Source: CBDEUK01 sp965250225
GTDB lineage: Bacteria; Pseudomonadota; Gammaproteobacteria; Eutrophobiales; Eutrophobiaceae
Direction: 5' to 3'
Length of the DNA: 64,000 bases
Assembly (NCBI GenBank): GCA_965250225.1
Contig: CBDFNQ010000034.1
Span: 1 to 64,000 of the forward strand
Part shown: positions 24,847 to 34,154 of the stretch, in pieces
Layout: each line of letters begins with the position of its first letter
Position numbering within the stretch: the stretch's first letter is position 1
Made by a program: the position numbers and the translations under genes
Notes under the pieces: model-generated
What the model saw: the letters and a program-made list of their open reading frames with translations, nothing else
The model's database searches: none
What the model was told of the DNA's origin: nothing

Positions 24847-26208
24847 ATGAAACGCTTACTAGTCGTTCTCTTTTTATGTGTTGCCGTATCTGCTTGTGGC
24901 AGCATCAAAAAATTAACAAATACATTCTCAGGCGAAGACAACTCCATGCCGCCAACACCGTTGACCAGTATTTCACAACGGTTGGACGTTATCGAGTTAT
25001 GGTCAACAAATGTCGGCGAAGGTAGTGATGAAAAATACCTGAAACTCACACCAGCCTTGCTGGATGACCGAGCCTACATAGCAGACAATCGAGGCGATCT
25101 CGAAGCTATTGATACCAAGACAGGCAAAAGCATCTGGGAAATTGATACTGATCAACCTATTTCTGGTGGTCCTGAAGCTACAGATACATTAATTATAGTT
25201 GGTACCCAGGAAGCTGAGGTTTTGGCCTATGATCCCGTAAACGGAGAAGAACTCTGGCGCAGTGAAGTCTCAAGTGAAGTACTCTCTACCCCGAAAGTTT
25301 CAAACGGTATCGTTGTCATACGTACTATCGATGGCAAAATCTTCGCACTTGATGAAAACTCGGGGAAACGACTTTGGATTTATGATCGCAATGTACCTGC
25401 CTTGACATTGCGTGGTACGAGTAACCCAGTGATTGATTCCGGGTTGGTGTTTGCCGGTTTTGATGGCGGCAAACTGGCTGCGATTGAACTCGGCACAGGC
25501 AAGCTACTCTGGGAAACACGCATTGCCCAGGCCCGTGGCACGACTGAATTGGATCGTATGATTGATATTGATAGCGAACCGGTGATTGATGCCGGCGTAA
25601 TTTATGTCACTACTTTTCAGGGCAATGTTGCGGCGGTTGAGTTAGAAACTGGTCGCATCCAATGGTTCCGTGAGATTTCTTCCCATGCAGGTCTGAGTGT
25701 GAGTGATGAGTATGTTTTTGTCAGCGATGCTCAAAGCAACATCTGGGCACTGGACCGCTACTCGGGTGATTCGGTCTGGAAGCATGACAAGTTGCTGGCT
25801 CGGGCGGTGACTGCACCAGCCAGTGTTGGCGACTACGTTGTGGTGGGCGATCTGGAAGGTTTCCTGCACTGGATGGATAGTGCCACTGGTGAATTTGTCG
25901 CCCGTACCCGTTTAACTGAATCAAAGATACTTGCTCCACCAATTGTTTATGATGAAAAACTGTATGCTTATAGCAGTGATGGCACATTCGCAGCCTTTAC
26001 CCATCAGGGTGCGTTACAAGCAGCAGAAATTGAGACCGCGATTGAAATGGATGACGAAATAAGCGAAGAAATTACTGAAACACAAGAAACTGCAGAATCA
26101 CAAGAAACCACGGCTATTGAAAAAAATGAAGAGGAAGAAGGATTCTCACTCGGTGGTTTGCTTGATATCTTCTCAGGAGATGATGAAGATGAAGCCGACG
26201 ATTTATAA
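24847..26208 (+). CDS. bamB: Outer-membrane assembly lipoprotein BamB with an acidic tail
   Basis: A lipoprotein (signal ending LCVAVSAC, Cys17) with an eight-bladed PQQ-type propeller, seen as repeated units such as GDLEAIDTKTGKSIWEI, VLAYDPVNGEELWRS and IFALDENSGKRLWIYD. It scaffolds BamA in outer-membrane protein insertion. At 453 residues it exceeds the usual ~390. The extra is a Glu/Asp/Thr-rich tail from about residue 395, ending in a GLLDIFSGDDEDEADDL-type segment. Confidence 0.94.
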   Translation: MKRLLVVLFLCVAVSACGSIKKLTNTFSGEDNSMPPTPLTSISQRLDVIELWSTNVGEGSDEKYLKLTPALLDDRAYIADNRGDLEAIDTKTGKSIWEIDTDQPISGGPEATDTLIIVGTQEAEVLAYDPVNGEELWRSEVSSEVLSTPKVSNGIVVIRTIDGKIFALDENSGKRLWIYDRNVPALTLRGTSNPVIDSGLVFAGFDGGKLAAIELGTGKLLWETRIAQARGTTELDRMIDIDSEPVIDAGVIYVTTFQGNVAAVELETGRIQWFREISSHAGLSVSDEYVFVSDAQSNIWALDRYSGDSVWKHDKLLARAVTAPASVGDYVVVGDLEGFLHWMDSATGEFVARTRLTESKILAPPIVYDEKLYAYSSDGTFAAFTHQGALQAAEIETAIEMDDEISEEITETQETAESQETTAIEKNEEEEGFSLGGLLDIFSGDDEDEADDL

Positions 26209-26243
26209 TGCTCGTTAGTTAATATTCCTCGATTTCAAATAAC

Positions 26244-27644
26244 ATGAAAGCCGTCATTGCCATCGTTGGTCGACCAAACGTTGGCAAATCTACCTTATTT
26301 AATCGCCTTACCCAAAGCCGTGATGCGTTGGTTGCAGATCGTCCGGGTGTCACGCGTGATCGTCAGTTTGGGCTTGCCGAGCACGACGAGAGACAATTTT
26401 TATTAATCGACACCGCAGGGCTTGGGGAAATAAATCCTGACAATGAAGCGATGATAGAGCAGGTTGAAAGTCAATCGTTACAGGCGATTTACGAAGCCGA
26501 TGCGATCATCTGGATGGTTGATGGTCGAGATGGTCTAACAAGTGCCGATGAAGTCCTTGCCGAACAGTTACGGCCATTAAATACACGTCTGTTTCTGGTT
26601 GTGAATAAGACAGAAGGATTGGACAGCAACGTCGCCAATGCGGATTTCTACACTCTGGGTATTGGTGAGCCTTATGCCATCTCAGCGCAACGCGGCGATG
26701 GATTAAAGCAGCTCATGGATAATGTGATGGCAGATCTACCTGATCTTTCAGATACAGAAGAGGTAGAAAATAATGCCTTAAAGGTCGGTGTGATCGGTCG
26801 CCCCAATGTTGGGAAATCAACACTGATCAATCGCATGATTGGTGAAGAGCGGTTGGTGACCTTTGATCATCCTGGTACCACACGTGACAGTATTGCTATC
26901 GATTATGCTCGTGATGATAAACACTATGTCCTGATCGATACTGCCGGTGTACGACGTCGTTCAAAAGTGAATGATCATATTGAAAAATTTAGCGTGATTA
27001 AATCACTACAAACCATCTCTGAGTCCGATATTGTTATCATGGTCATGGACGCGCATGAAGCGATCACCGATCAAGACCTCACATTACTGGGTGGTAGTCA
27101 TGAACAGGGTAAGGCCTTGATCATTGCCGTGAATAAATGGGATGGTATTGACCCTTATCAACGCACCCTGATCAAAAATCAACTCGAACGCAAACTCAGC
27201 TTTCTATTGGCTCCAACCATACATTTTATTTCAGCATTACACGGCAGTGGTGTTGGCAATCTGTTTAAAAGTATTGATCGTATGGGAAGTTTATTACAGA
27301 TAGATAAATCAACCGCCGAGGTCACACGCTTGCTTGGCTTGGCGGTAGAATCACATCAACCGCCACTGGTTCGGGGTAAGCGGATCAAACTGCGCTATGC
27401 TCATCTTGGAGGGCATAACCCCTTACGCATTATCATTCATGGTAATCAAACCGAATCGGTACCAAAGGATTACACGCGCTATCTGGCAAATTTCTTTCAA
27501 AAACAGTTAAGACTGGAAGGCATACCGGTGCTGATTGAATACAAATTCAGTTCCAATCCGTTTGCCGGGCGTAAAAATATTTTAACCAAACGTCAACAAA
27601 CAAAACGCCAACGCTTGATGCGGCATGTAAAAAAGAGAAAGTAA
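26244..27644 (+). CDS. der: Ribosome assembly GTPase Der
   Basis: A double-domain GTPase for 50S maturation, 466 residues. It has two full G domains, each with G1 (GRPNVGKSTLFN and GRPNVGKSTLIN), G3 (DTAGLGE, DTAGVRR) and G4 (NKTEG, NKWDG). A KH-like C-terminal domain follows (RGKRIKLRYAHLGGHNP), with a basic end. It completes the rodZ to der block. Confidence 0.97.
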   Translation: MKAVIAIVGRPNVGKSTLFNRLTQSRDALVADRPGVTRDRQFGLAEHDERQFLLIDTAGLGEINPDNEAMIEQVESQSLQAIYEADAIIWMVDGRDGLTSADEVLAEQLRPLNTRLFLVVNKTEGLDSNVANADFYTLGIGEPYAISAQRGDGLKQLMDNVMADLPDLSDTEEVENNALKVGVIGRPNVGKSTLINRMIGEERLVTFDHPGTTRDSIAIDYARDDKHYVLIDTAGVRRRSKVNDHIEKFSVIKSLQTISESDIVIMVMDAHEAITDQDLTLLGGSHEQGKALIIAVNKWDGIDPYQRTLIKNQLERKLSFLLAPTIHFISALHGSGVGNLFKSIDRMGSLLQIDKSTAEVTRLLGLAVESHQPPLVRGKRIKLRYAHLGGHNPLRIIIHGNQTESVPKDYTRYLANFFQKQLRLEGIPVLIEYKFSSNPFAGRKNILTKRQQTKRQRLMRHVKKRK

Positions 27645-27742
27645 GGTTTACTCTTCTGCAGGAAATACAGAATGCAATCAGGAAACAGTAATAGAAACAA
27701 TGTGTTAAGGTATATAATCAAACTCAGCTTGATCTCAAAATT

Positions 27743-28342
27743 CTATTTTTCGCCGATTTTATCTTCTTCACCAGAGACAAGATTTCTAATATTCGAACGA
27801 TGACGCCAGAATAATAAGATCGTCATCAGGCTAAAGGTAAAAACGTATTCATTTGCTCCGAGTATCCATTTGCTGAAAAAAGGCACCAGCGCTGCGGCGA
27901 CCAGGGCCGATAGGGATGAATAGCGAAAGGTAAAGGCCATGATTAACCAGCAGATAGAAAATGCTAGTCCGAGTAAATAATGCGTAGCAAACAGCACGCC
28001 GAGCAAGGTAGCAACACCTTTGCCGCCTCTAAATCCAAAAAACACAGGGTATAAATGGCCCAGAAACGCTGCCAGTCCAGTAAATGCAATGATCAGATCC
28101 GGGGCATTGACATAGCGAGCAAGAAGTACCGGGAATACACCTTTAAGTGAATCGCCGGCTAAAGTCAGAATAGCTACTTTTTTGCCATGCAGACGTAAAA
28201 TGTTGGTAGCGCCTGGGTTATTTGATCCTTCAGTGCGTGGGTCTGCCAGGCCGAGCAACTTGCAGACAATCACCGCAGAGGCAAGTGATCCAGACAAATA
28301 TCCAATGAGTATCAGGCTATATAACAACATAGTGTTATTCAA
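27743..28342 (-). CDS. plsY: Acyl-phosphate glycerol-3-phosphate acyltransferase PlsY
   Basis: A polytopic inner-membrane enzyme starting phospholipid synthesis. It has five or so hydrophobic spans and the three conserved loops: GSNNPGATN with the preceding Asp/Arg, LGHLYPVFFGFRGGKGVAT, and the C-terminal WRHRSNIRNL. Length 199 is normal. It is divergent from folB, as in many Gammaproteobacteria. Confidence 0.95.
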   Translation of the reverse strand: MNNTMLLYSLILIGYLSGSLASAVIVCKLLGLADPRTEGSNNPGATNILRLHGKKVAILTLAGDSLKGVFPVLLARYVNAPDLIIAFTGLAAFLGHLYPVFFGFRGGKGVATLLGVLFATHYLLGLAFSICWLIMAFTFRYSSLSALVAAALVPFFSKWILGANEYVFTFSLMTILLFWRHRSNIRNLVSGEEDKIGEK

Positions 28343-28390
28343 AATATTAGTTTCTATAAGAGCATGCGATTATAATACGTTTTATTATTT

Positions 28391-28597
28391 AAGGAACCTC
28401 TGAACAAGTCTATCCATGACTTGTCAGAGGTCGAAAACTAACACAGCAATCGCTCCGGGCGATTGCATTGCATACATTCCATCCGTGGAGATAAATGCGA
28501 TTTTTAGTTTTCTTTCATTTTCAATAACATGTCGTTATTGAAAATGGTGGCTCTTCCCTGTGCCACGGGAAACACTGACATAATCAGAGTTTCCCTA
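28391..28597. repeat. MITE-like composite palindromic element between plsY and folB
   Basis: About 207 bases bounded by imperfect inverted ends (AAGGAACCTCTGAACAAGTC and, in reverse, TTAGGGAAACTCTGATTATGTC). Inside are a 14-base stem right at the left end (CCTCTGAACAAGTC with GACTTGTCAGAGG), a strong stem CATTTTCAATAAC/GTTATTGAAAATG near 28522-28552, and the right-end stem 28567-28595. Its ends belong to the family of the shorter repeats at 22641 and 34155. Confidence 0.65.
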
Positions 28598-28621
28598 ATT
28601 AAAGAATATTAATGATGACTA

Positions 28622-28978
28622 ATGGATATTATTTACTTAAACGATTTACGTATTGATACGACGATTGGTGTTTACGATTGGGAGCGACGTATCAAGCAAA
28701 CCATTGTGTTTGATCTGGAGATGGCGACAGATATAAAAAAAGCCGCGAGTTCCGATAGTATTGAAGATACCCTGGACTACAATGCGGTAGCCCAGCGTTT
28801 GTTTAGTTTTGTTGGTGAGAGTGAATTTGAACTGGTTGAAACGTTGGCAGAAAAAGTAGCTGAACTAGTTTTAACCGAATTTAATGTGCCCTGGTTACGC
28901 CTACGTTTGAATAAAAAAGGTGCGGTTAAGGGAGTGCGAGATATAGGTGTAATTATCGAACGTGGTAGTTATACGTAA
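28622..28978 (+). CDS. folB: Dihydroneopterin aldolase
   Basis: A 118-residue enzyme of folate synthesis that cleaves dihydroneopterin to the HPPK substrate. It has IIYLNDLRIDTTIGVYDWER, DTLDYNAVAQRL and the catalytic-region KKGAVKGVRDIGVIIER. It is directly followed, after one base, by a second folK, so the two consecutive folate steps are encoded together. Confidence 0.95.
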   Translation: MDIIYLNDLRIDTTIGVYDWERRIKQTIVFDLEMATDIKKAASSDSIEDTLDYNAVAQRLFSFVGESEFELVETLAEKVAELVLTEFNVPWLRLRLNKKGAVKGVRDIGVIIERGSYT

Positions 28979-28979
28979 T

Positions 28980-29477
28980 ATGGAGCAAGTCTTTGTCGGT
29001 ATGGGGAGTAATATAAACCGTGAGGTAAACATTCAGAGAGGACTTGTTGCGTTAGGTGATTTGTTTGGTGAATTATTACTTTCCAACATTTATGAAAGTA
29101 TTTCTTATGGTTTTGATGGAGATAATTTTTATAATTTAGTAGCAGGATTTTTTACCGATAAAAATCCTGCTGAGGTTGCAAGAATGTTACGTGATACTGA
29201 ATATGAGTTTGGTCGAATAAAAAAAGTAGCCAGATATTCCTCAAGAACACTGGATATTGATTTACTGTTATATGGTGATTTAATCAGTGACAATAAAAAT
29301 TTGCGCATTCCTAGAGAAGATATTTTAAAGTATTCATTTGTGTTGTGTCCGCTGGCGGAAATAGCGCCAGAGTTAAAACATCCTGTTGTTAAAAAAAGTT
29401 ATAAACAATTGTGGTTAGACTATGAAAAATCCGGAGATGATTTATGGAAAGTCGATATGGATCTGAGTCCTGGATAA
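28980..29477 (+). CDS. folK: HPPK, divergent copy 2
   Basis: A second pyrophosphokinase, 165 residues, clearly related but divergent from the copy at 3626. It has FVGMGSNI, SSRTLDIDLLLYG with the paired Asp residues, IPREDILKYSFVLCPL, and a C-terminus extended by a few residues. The ATG at 28980 follows the folB stop by one base; an upstream GTG would overlap folB. The RWGARTLD segment of copy 1 reads YSSRTLDID, and the HP of the HPxxxxRxFV segment is replaced by RE, so it may be less active. Known bacteria with a folB-folK pair of this kind exist. Confidence 0.88.
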   Translation: MEQVFVGMGSNINREVNIQRGLVALGDLFGELLLSNIYESISYGFDGDNFYNLVAGFFTDKNPAEVARMLRDTEYEFGRIKKVARYSSRTLDIDLLLYGDLISDNKNLRIPREDILKYSFVLCPLAEIAPELKHPVVKKSYKQLWLDYEKSGDDLWKVDMDLSPG

Positions 29478-29491
29478 TTTGGTAATCGAAT

Positions 29492-30364
29492 ATGGAAAAC
29501 GAAAAGAAAAAAAAAGTAAGCAAAAAAAAAGTTGGTAAGACGACTAGAAAAGCAAGCGGTAAGGTTGCAAAAAATACGTCTGTAAAAAGCAAAAAGGAAA
29601 CCATAAGAAAAACTGCAAAAAAGACGCCAGGTAAAACAGCAAGAAAAATTTTAAAGGAAACCACAGTTAAGAATAATTTATCGATCAGTTCCATTAATAA
29701 ATTGATTGATGCAACAGCAGAACATCCGGTTTCGGAAAAATTTAATATTGTTTGTTTTGGTGATTCGATCACAGAAGGTAATGAGTTTCCAGTAGAATTG
29801 CGTTGGCCTTCCTTGTTACAGGAAATACTGGATGAATATCAACCCGGTAAATTTTCTGTCCATAACAAAGGTGCTGATGGAGATACTACCGCACTGGCGC
29901 TGGATCGTTTTTCAGAGGATGTATTGCCACTATTACCCGGAATGGTTCTGGTGCAATTTGGACTGAATGATGCCAATGTCTATGATTGGGCGCGTCGACC
30001 CAGAGTCAGTATTTATGAATTCAAAAAGAATTTACGAGAATTTTACAGCTCAATTATTCGCCATAAAGGTACCTGCATTTTTATTGTCAATCACGCAATT
30101 GGTGATGTCAGGGGTAAACAGGGCAATCGTAAATCTTTTTATGATAATTTTTTACCGTATAATGAAACCATTCGATACGTTGCTGATAAACTGGACACGC
30201 CGTGTATTGATATATATGAGATGATCCGAGAGAGAGGAATCAATATAGATTATTTTGTATCGTTGGATAAAATGCATTTAACCCTTGAAGGTAATATGAA
30301 ATATGCGGCGATGGTGTATGAATCAATAACTGGCGAAAAGCACGTTTATAAGGAGTTTGATTGA
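29492..30364 (+). CDS. SGNH/GDSL hydrolase with a Lys-rich histone-H1-like N-terminus
   Basis: The first 60 or so residues are about one third lysine with TAKKTPGKTARK-type repeats, like bacterial histone H1-like tails. The rest is an SGNH hydrolase: block I FGDSITEG (Ser92), block II GADGDTTALAL, block III FGLNDANV, and block V DKMHLT with the Asp/His pair. A lipase or acyl-esterase activity is expected, substrate unknown. No signal peptide is seen, so it should be cytoplasmic, and the basic tail could bind nucleic acid or polyphosphate. It starts 15 bases after folK copy 2. Confidence 0.85.
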   Translation: MENEKKKKVSKKKVGKTTRKASGKVAKNTSVKSKKETIRKTAKKTPGKTARKILKETTVKNNLSISSINKLIDATAEHPVSEKFNIVCFGDSITEGNEFPVELRWPSLLQEILDEYQPGKFSVHNKGADGDTTALALDRFSEDVLPLLPGMVLVQFGLNDANVYDWARRPRVSIYEFKKNLREFYSSIIRHKGTCIFIVNHAIGDVRGKQGNRKSFYDNFLPYNETIRYVADKLDTPCIDIYEMIRERGINIDYFVSLDKMHLTLEGNMKYAAMVYESITGEKHVYKEFD

Positions 30365-30401
30365 TTATGATCTTAGCACTTTGTATGAATGGAGAAGCAT
30401 A

Positions 30402-30812
30402 ATGAAGTTAGCTCTGACAAGTTCGGTTATATTGCTACTGATTTTATTAAATGGCTGTGCTGGCATGGTCAATAGAGATAAAATGAGTCGCTTGCAATCA
30501 TCGATCACGGCTTATGGTCAGGCGATGCGTTGGGCGCGTTATCAAAATGCCCATGATCTACACCTTGGTAAAGATGGTTTTAAACCAAAATTGATATTGG
30601 AGAAATATGACGGTATCAATGTGACTGCATACAATATTATCCAGGATGTTTCATTGAACGAAGAACAAACCGAGGCAGATGTAACTGCCGAGATTAGTTA
30701 TTACAGTGATAAGTATGGAACTGTTGATAAAATCAGGCATCCACAACATTGGTGGTTTGATGAAGAAATAAAACGCTGGTTTCTGGATGCAAACATGCCT
30801 GAGTTTAAATAA
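30402..30812 (+). CDS. Lipoprotein of unknown function
   Basis: A 136-residue predicted lipoprotein: signal MKLALTSSVILLLILLNGC with lipobox LNGC (Cys19). The mature part is mixed and ends HPQHWWFDEEIKRWFLDANMPEF, a pattern seen in small conserved proteobacterial lipoproteins. The start at 30402 has GGAGAAG ahead of it. It lies 37 bases after the hydrolase, so they may be co-transcribed. Confidence 0.75.
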   Translation: MKLALTSSVILLLILLNGCAGMVNRDKMSRLQSSITAYGQAMRWARYQNAHDLHLGKDGFKPKLILEKYDGINVTAYNIIQDVSLNEEQTEADVTAEISYYSDKYGTVDKIRHPQHWWFDEEIKRWFLDANMPEFK

Positions 30813-30922
30813 TTCGGGGTTATTAGTCTGAGGTCACCATCAAAATAATTATTTGTCTGGTTGTTTTATTCGTAATTGTTGATCAAAAAAAACACCGCTC
30901 TAGCACTCTTAATAGTTTATCC

Positions 30923-32014
30923 ATGCCCAATTTTGATCTGCCAGATCTGAATGATAATGAATTGCTTGTGAGTCAATCGCTCGAAAAGCGGATTATTGAC
31001 ACAATCAATCGTCATTCGGGTCGGATAGGATTTGATCGTTTCATACAGCTTGCCTTGTTTGAACCTGAACTGGGTTATTACGCTTCAAACACAGACAAAT
31101 TTGGTCGCAGTGGTGATTTTATTACTGCGCCTGAGATTTCCTCTCTCTATTCAAAAACGCTTGCAAGACAATGCCAGGAAATTTTAAATATAACTAACGG
31201 TGGAGATATCCTTGAGCTTGGCGCAGGCAGTGGTGTCATGGCAAAAGACATATTACAGTCCTTAAACGAGTTTTCTTCACTTCCTTCACGCTATTTTATT
31301 ATCGAGCCAAGTCGGGCTCTCCAATTAAGACAAAAACAATTGTTTGAAACTCATATTCCTGAATTACTCAACAGAATTATCTGGGTTGAACTAGAACAGA
31401 TCGAATCGTTTAGCGGTGTGATATTAGCAAATGAAATGTTTGATGCCTTACCGTTTAAACGAATTATTATAAAAAATGGCGAAGCTTTCGAACAGACAGT
31501 GTCACATAATAGCCAGGGGTTTTATTGGCAAATAGAGGACAGTTGTCAGGCTTCTTCTGATTTTTATCATCAATACATTCAAACCGATCAAATATTGCCG
31601 GATGGATATCAAACTGAATGGCATAGCTCTTATCAACAATGGATTAAAGAACTGTCTCGATTGATGGATGCAGCTGTCTTGTTAATTATGGATTATGGTT
31701 CATCGAAGCAGGATTACTATCGTCCAGGTGAAATTCATGGCAGTATGCGATGTTTTTTTCGTCACAGGGTGCATGATGATCCGTTTGTGAATATTGGATT
31801 GCAGGATATTACCTGTAATGTTCAATTTTCGGCATTAGCACAAATGGCTGCTGAACAACACCTCGAATTACTGGATTATACGACGCAGACAAATTTTCTG
31901 CTTGCCAATGGTATTGATGAGATATTTATGAATGCTAATAAAGTTAACGAAACAGAAAATATGCAATTACTACAACAGATGAAAACATTAACCATGCCGG
32001 ATGAAATGGGGTGA
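30923..32014 (+). CDS. MidA-type SAM-dependent methyltransferase (NDUFAF7 family)
   Basis: A 363-residue protein of the COG1565 group, whose human member methylates an arginine in complex I. It has the group's opening (GRIGFDRFIQLALFEPELGYY, GDFITAPEISSLYSK), the SAM site ILELGAGSGVMAKDIL, and ANEMFDALPFKR. In bacteria the target is not settled. It stands alone between the lipoprotein and uppP. Confidence 0.9.
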   Translation: MPNFDLPDLNDNELLVSQSLEKRIIDTINRHSGRIGFDRFIQLALFEPELGYYASNTDKFGRSGDFITAPEISSLYSKTLARQCQEILNITNGGDILELGAGSGVMAKDILQSLNEFSSLPSRYFIIEPSRALQLRQKQLFETHIPELLNRIIWVELEQIESFSGVILANEMFDALPFKRIIIKNGEAFEQTVSHNSQGFYWQIEDSCQASSDFYHQYIQTDQILPDGYQTEWHSSYQQWIKELSRLMDAAVLLIMDYGSSKQDYYRPGEIHGSMRCFFRHRVHDDPFVNIGLQDITCNVQFSALAQMAAEQHLELLDYTTQTNFLLANGIDEIFMNANKVNETENMQLLQQMKTLTMPDEMG

Positions 32015-32106
32015 ACGATTCAAGGTGTTGGCTTTGGGAAAAAATATTTCTCACTCATTGAATGGTTTGTCATTTAACGATCACAGTAATCGTTTATAGT
32101 CAGGCC

Positions 32107-32910
32107 ATGGAAACAATTCATCTTATTTTGTTGGGACTGATTCAGGGGATCACTGAATTTCTACCTGTTTCCAGCTCAGCCCACCTGATTTTGTTGCCTT
32201 ATTTCATGGGGTGGCCTGATCAAGGTGTTGTTTATGATATCGCTGCACATTTAGGTAGTCTGGTGGCAGTTTTAATATATTTTCGAAAAGACATTCAAAC
32301 AATCATTCGGCCATGGATCGTTTGTCCTACTGCAATACGAATCGATTCTGAACATAAATTATTGCTTTATCTTATTTTCGCAACGATACCCATCTCGTTT
32401 GTTGGTTTGTTTTTATACGATTATATTGTTGAATATTTACGCAGTCCTTTGATCCTTGCTCTGGCTTCTATCTTTTTTGGTTTGATCCTCTGGTGGGCAG
32501 ACACCAAAGGCCAGCAGATAAAATCGTTTGATCGTTTGAATTATCGTTCAGTATTTATATTTGGATTGGCACAGGTCTTGGCATTGGTGCCTGGCACTTC
32601 TCGTTCGGGCATCACCATGACAGCAGGATTAATGATGGGTTTTGATCGTAAAGCAGCTGCGCGTTTTTCATTTCTGATGGCAGTGCCTGTCATATTGCTA
32701 GCCAGTGGACACGAGGCCTATCGCTATTTTTCTGGTGTGGCTGAAACGGACTGGACTGCATTTTTTATTGTTGCCATTGTTTCGGCGGTCAGTGCCTTGC
32801 TGGCCATTCATTGGTTTCTTAAATTTCTGGAAAAGACCGGCATGTTTCCTTATGTCGTTTATCGTATTTTATTAGGTATCGTAATTATAGTTTTCAGCTA
32901 TGCCAGTTAA
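32107..32910 (+). CDS. uppP: Undecaprenyl-diphosphatase
   Basis: A polytopic membrane phosphatase recycling the C55 carrier for cell-wall synthesis, 267 residues. Motifs: GLIQGITEFLPVSSSAHL at the N-terminus and VPGTSRSGITMTAGLMMG in the middle, both with active-site residues. The ATG at 32107 (METIHL) is chosen because it aligns with the family; an earlier ATG would add non-conserved residues. Confidence 0.95.
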   Translation: METIHLILLGLIQGITEFLPVSSSAHLILLPYFMGWPDQGVVYDIAAHLGSLVAVLIYFRKDIQTIIRPWIVCPTAIRIDSEHKLLLYLIFATIPISFVGLFLYDYIVEYLRSPLILALASIFFGLILWWADTKGQQIKSFDRLNYRSVFIFGLAQVLALVPGTSRSGITMTAGLMMGFDRKAAARFSFLMAVPVILLASGHEAYRYFSGVAETDWTAFFIVAIVSAVSALLAIHWFLKFLEKTGMFPYVVYRILLGIVIIVFSYAS

Positions 32911-32919
32911 TCCAGGTCT

Positions 32920-33114
32920 TTATAAAACATCTTTATATTTGACGATGGCCTGCGCATAACTGACCAGTGTATTGCCTGCACTCAGAGATGTGCCGACAGA
33001 AACGCCTGAAAGTGGCGTCCAGCCTTCCTCGATCTTTTCATTGACCCGTTCAGATAGTTGCAAGGGGTTGGCATTGGCAAGCACAAGGTAATCAATAATT
33101 ATTTTTGAAGGCAT
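32920..33114 (-). CDS. DUF1737 family small protein
   Basis: A 64-residue protein with the DUF1737 pattern YLVLANANPLQLSERVNEKI-EEGWTPLSGVSV. Function is unknown. It converges on uppP, nine bases apart. Confidence 0.75.
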   Translation of the reverse strand: MPSKIIIDYLVLANANPLQLSERVNEKIEEGWTPLSGVSVGTSLSAGNTLVSYAQAIVKYKDVL

Positions 33115-33176
33115 GTTTCACTCCGAAACAATATTATATGAATGATTTGACTCATGTTAACTCTAGCATAGCAAAA

Positions 33177-33473
33177 TTATTTTTCTTGTTGCGTTCGCAG
33201 ACATTTACGGTATTCATTGTATATTTTTTGACAACGTTCTCCCATTTCTGATTTTTCGTCGAGGTTGTCGACGTAAAAACGGATCAATGCCTGTATTGCG
33301 TTATCCATGTCACCACGACGGCTCGGTGGGTTGGCTTTTTTAGTAATGCGATTTAGATAACGCAATAGAAACCATTCAATCGAGTGGCTAGCATAATTTT
33401 GCTGTTCAATGGCCTTAATGTGTTCTATCACATATAAGCGAAAATCGGCAAAGTAGGGTTCTTTGGCTGTCAT
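33177..33473 (-). CDS. Hypothetical protein
   Basis: A 98-residue charged helical protein (EPYFADFRLYVIEHIKAIEQQ...) that I do not recognise. It contains NPPSRRGDMDNAIQALIRF and ends CLRTQQEK. No signal peptide or membrane span. It lies behind the DUF1737 gene on the same strand. Confidence 0.6.
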   Translation of the reverse strand: MTAKEPYFADFRLYVIEHIKAIEQQNYASHSIEWFLLRYLNRITKKANPPSRRGDMDNAIQALIRFYVDNLDEKSEMGERCQKIYNEYRKCLRTQQEK

Positions 33474-33573
33474 CAGTATTAATCACACATTATTCGTTAT
33501 AGAGTATATTCAAACAACATAGAACTTTATGAAATATGAATAGCAAACAGATACTGCGAACACAATCATTACT

Positions 33574-34149
33574 GTGAATTATTGCAGCCATTGTGGCGAA
33601 AAAGTGACTTTAGCCATACCCGAACATGATAATCGGCCACGCTTTGTCTGTCCTAACTGCCAGATGGTTCATTATGAAAATCCTAAAATAGTCTGTGGCT
33701 GTATTCCTGAGTGGGAGGAGAAGGTCTTACTATGTCGACGTGCGATAGAACCTCGTTATGGATACTGGACTTTGCCAGCGGGTTTTATGGAAATCGATGA
33801 AACGGTTACAGAAGGAGCGATTAGAGAAACTCTGGAAGAAGCCACTGCCAATGTAGAAGTTCTGGGGCTATATTGTGTATTTAGTCTGCCTCATGTTAAT
33901 CATTTATATATGATGTTTCGTTCACGCCTACTGGATCTAGATTTCAAACCGGGTGCAGAAAGTTTGGAACTTGCTTTATTCAGTGAGGAGGAAGTGCCCT
34001 GGGGTGACCTGGCATTTACGACAGTGAAGCAGACTTTACAGTTTTATTTTCAGGAATTCAGAGTAGGACATTTTTCACTGCATGCAGGTGATATGATTAA
34101 ACAAAACACTCAAACTATTTATCTTCCAGGGCCGAGCTGTTTTAGTTAA
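33574..34149 (+). CDS. NUDIX hydrolase with N-terminal zinc ribbon
   Basis: A 191-residue NUDIX enzyme. Zinc-ribbon cysteines are Cys4, Cys7, Cys26 and Cys29. The Nudix box reads GFMEIDETVTEGAIRETLEEA, matching Gx5Ex7REUxEE. It resembles the zinc-ribbon NUDIX group that hydrolyses ADP-ribose or NAD-like dinucleotides; the substrate is not certain. Start is GTG at 33574. Confidence 0.88.
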   Translation: MNYCSHCGEKVTLAIPEHDNRPRFVCPNCQMVHYENPKIVCGCIPEWEEKVLLCRRAIEPRYGYWTLPAGFMEIDETVTEGAIRETLEEATANVEVLGLYCVFSLPHVNHLYMMFRSRLLDLDFKPGAESLELALFSEEEVPWGDLAFTTVKQTLQFYFQEFRVGHFSLHAGDMIKQNTQTIYLPGPSCFS

Positions 34150-34154
34150 TCAAA

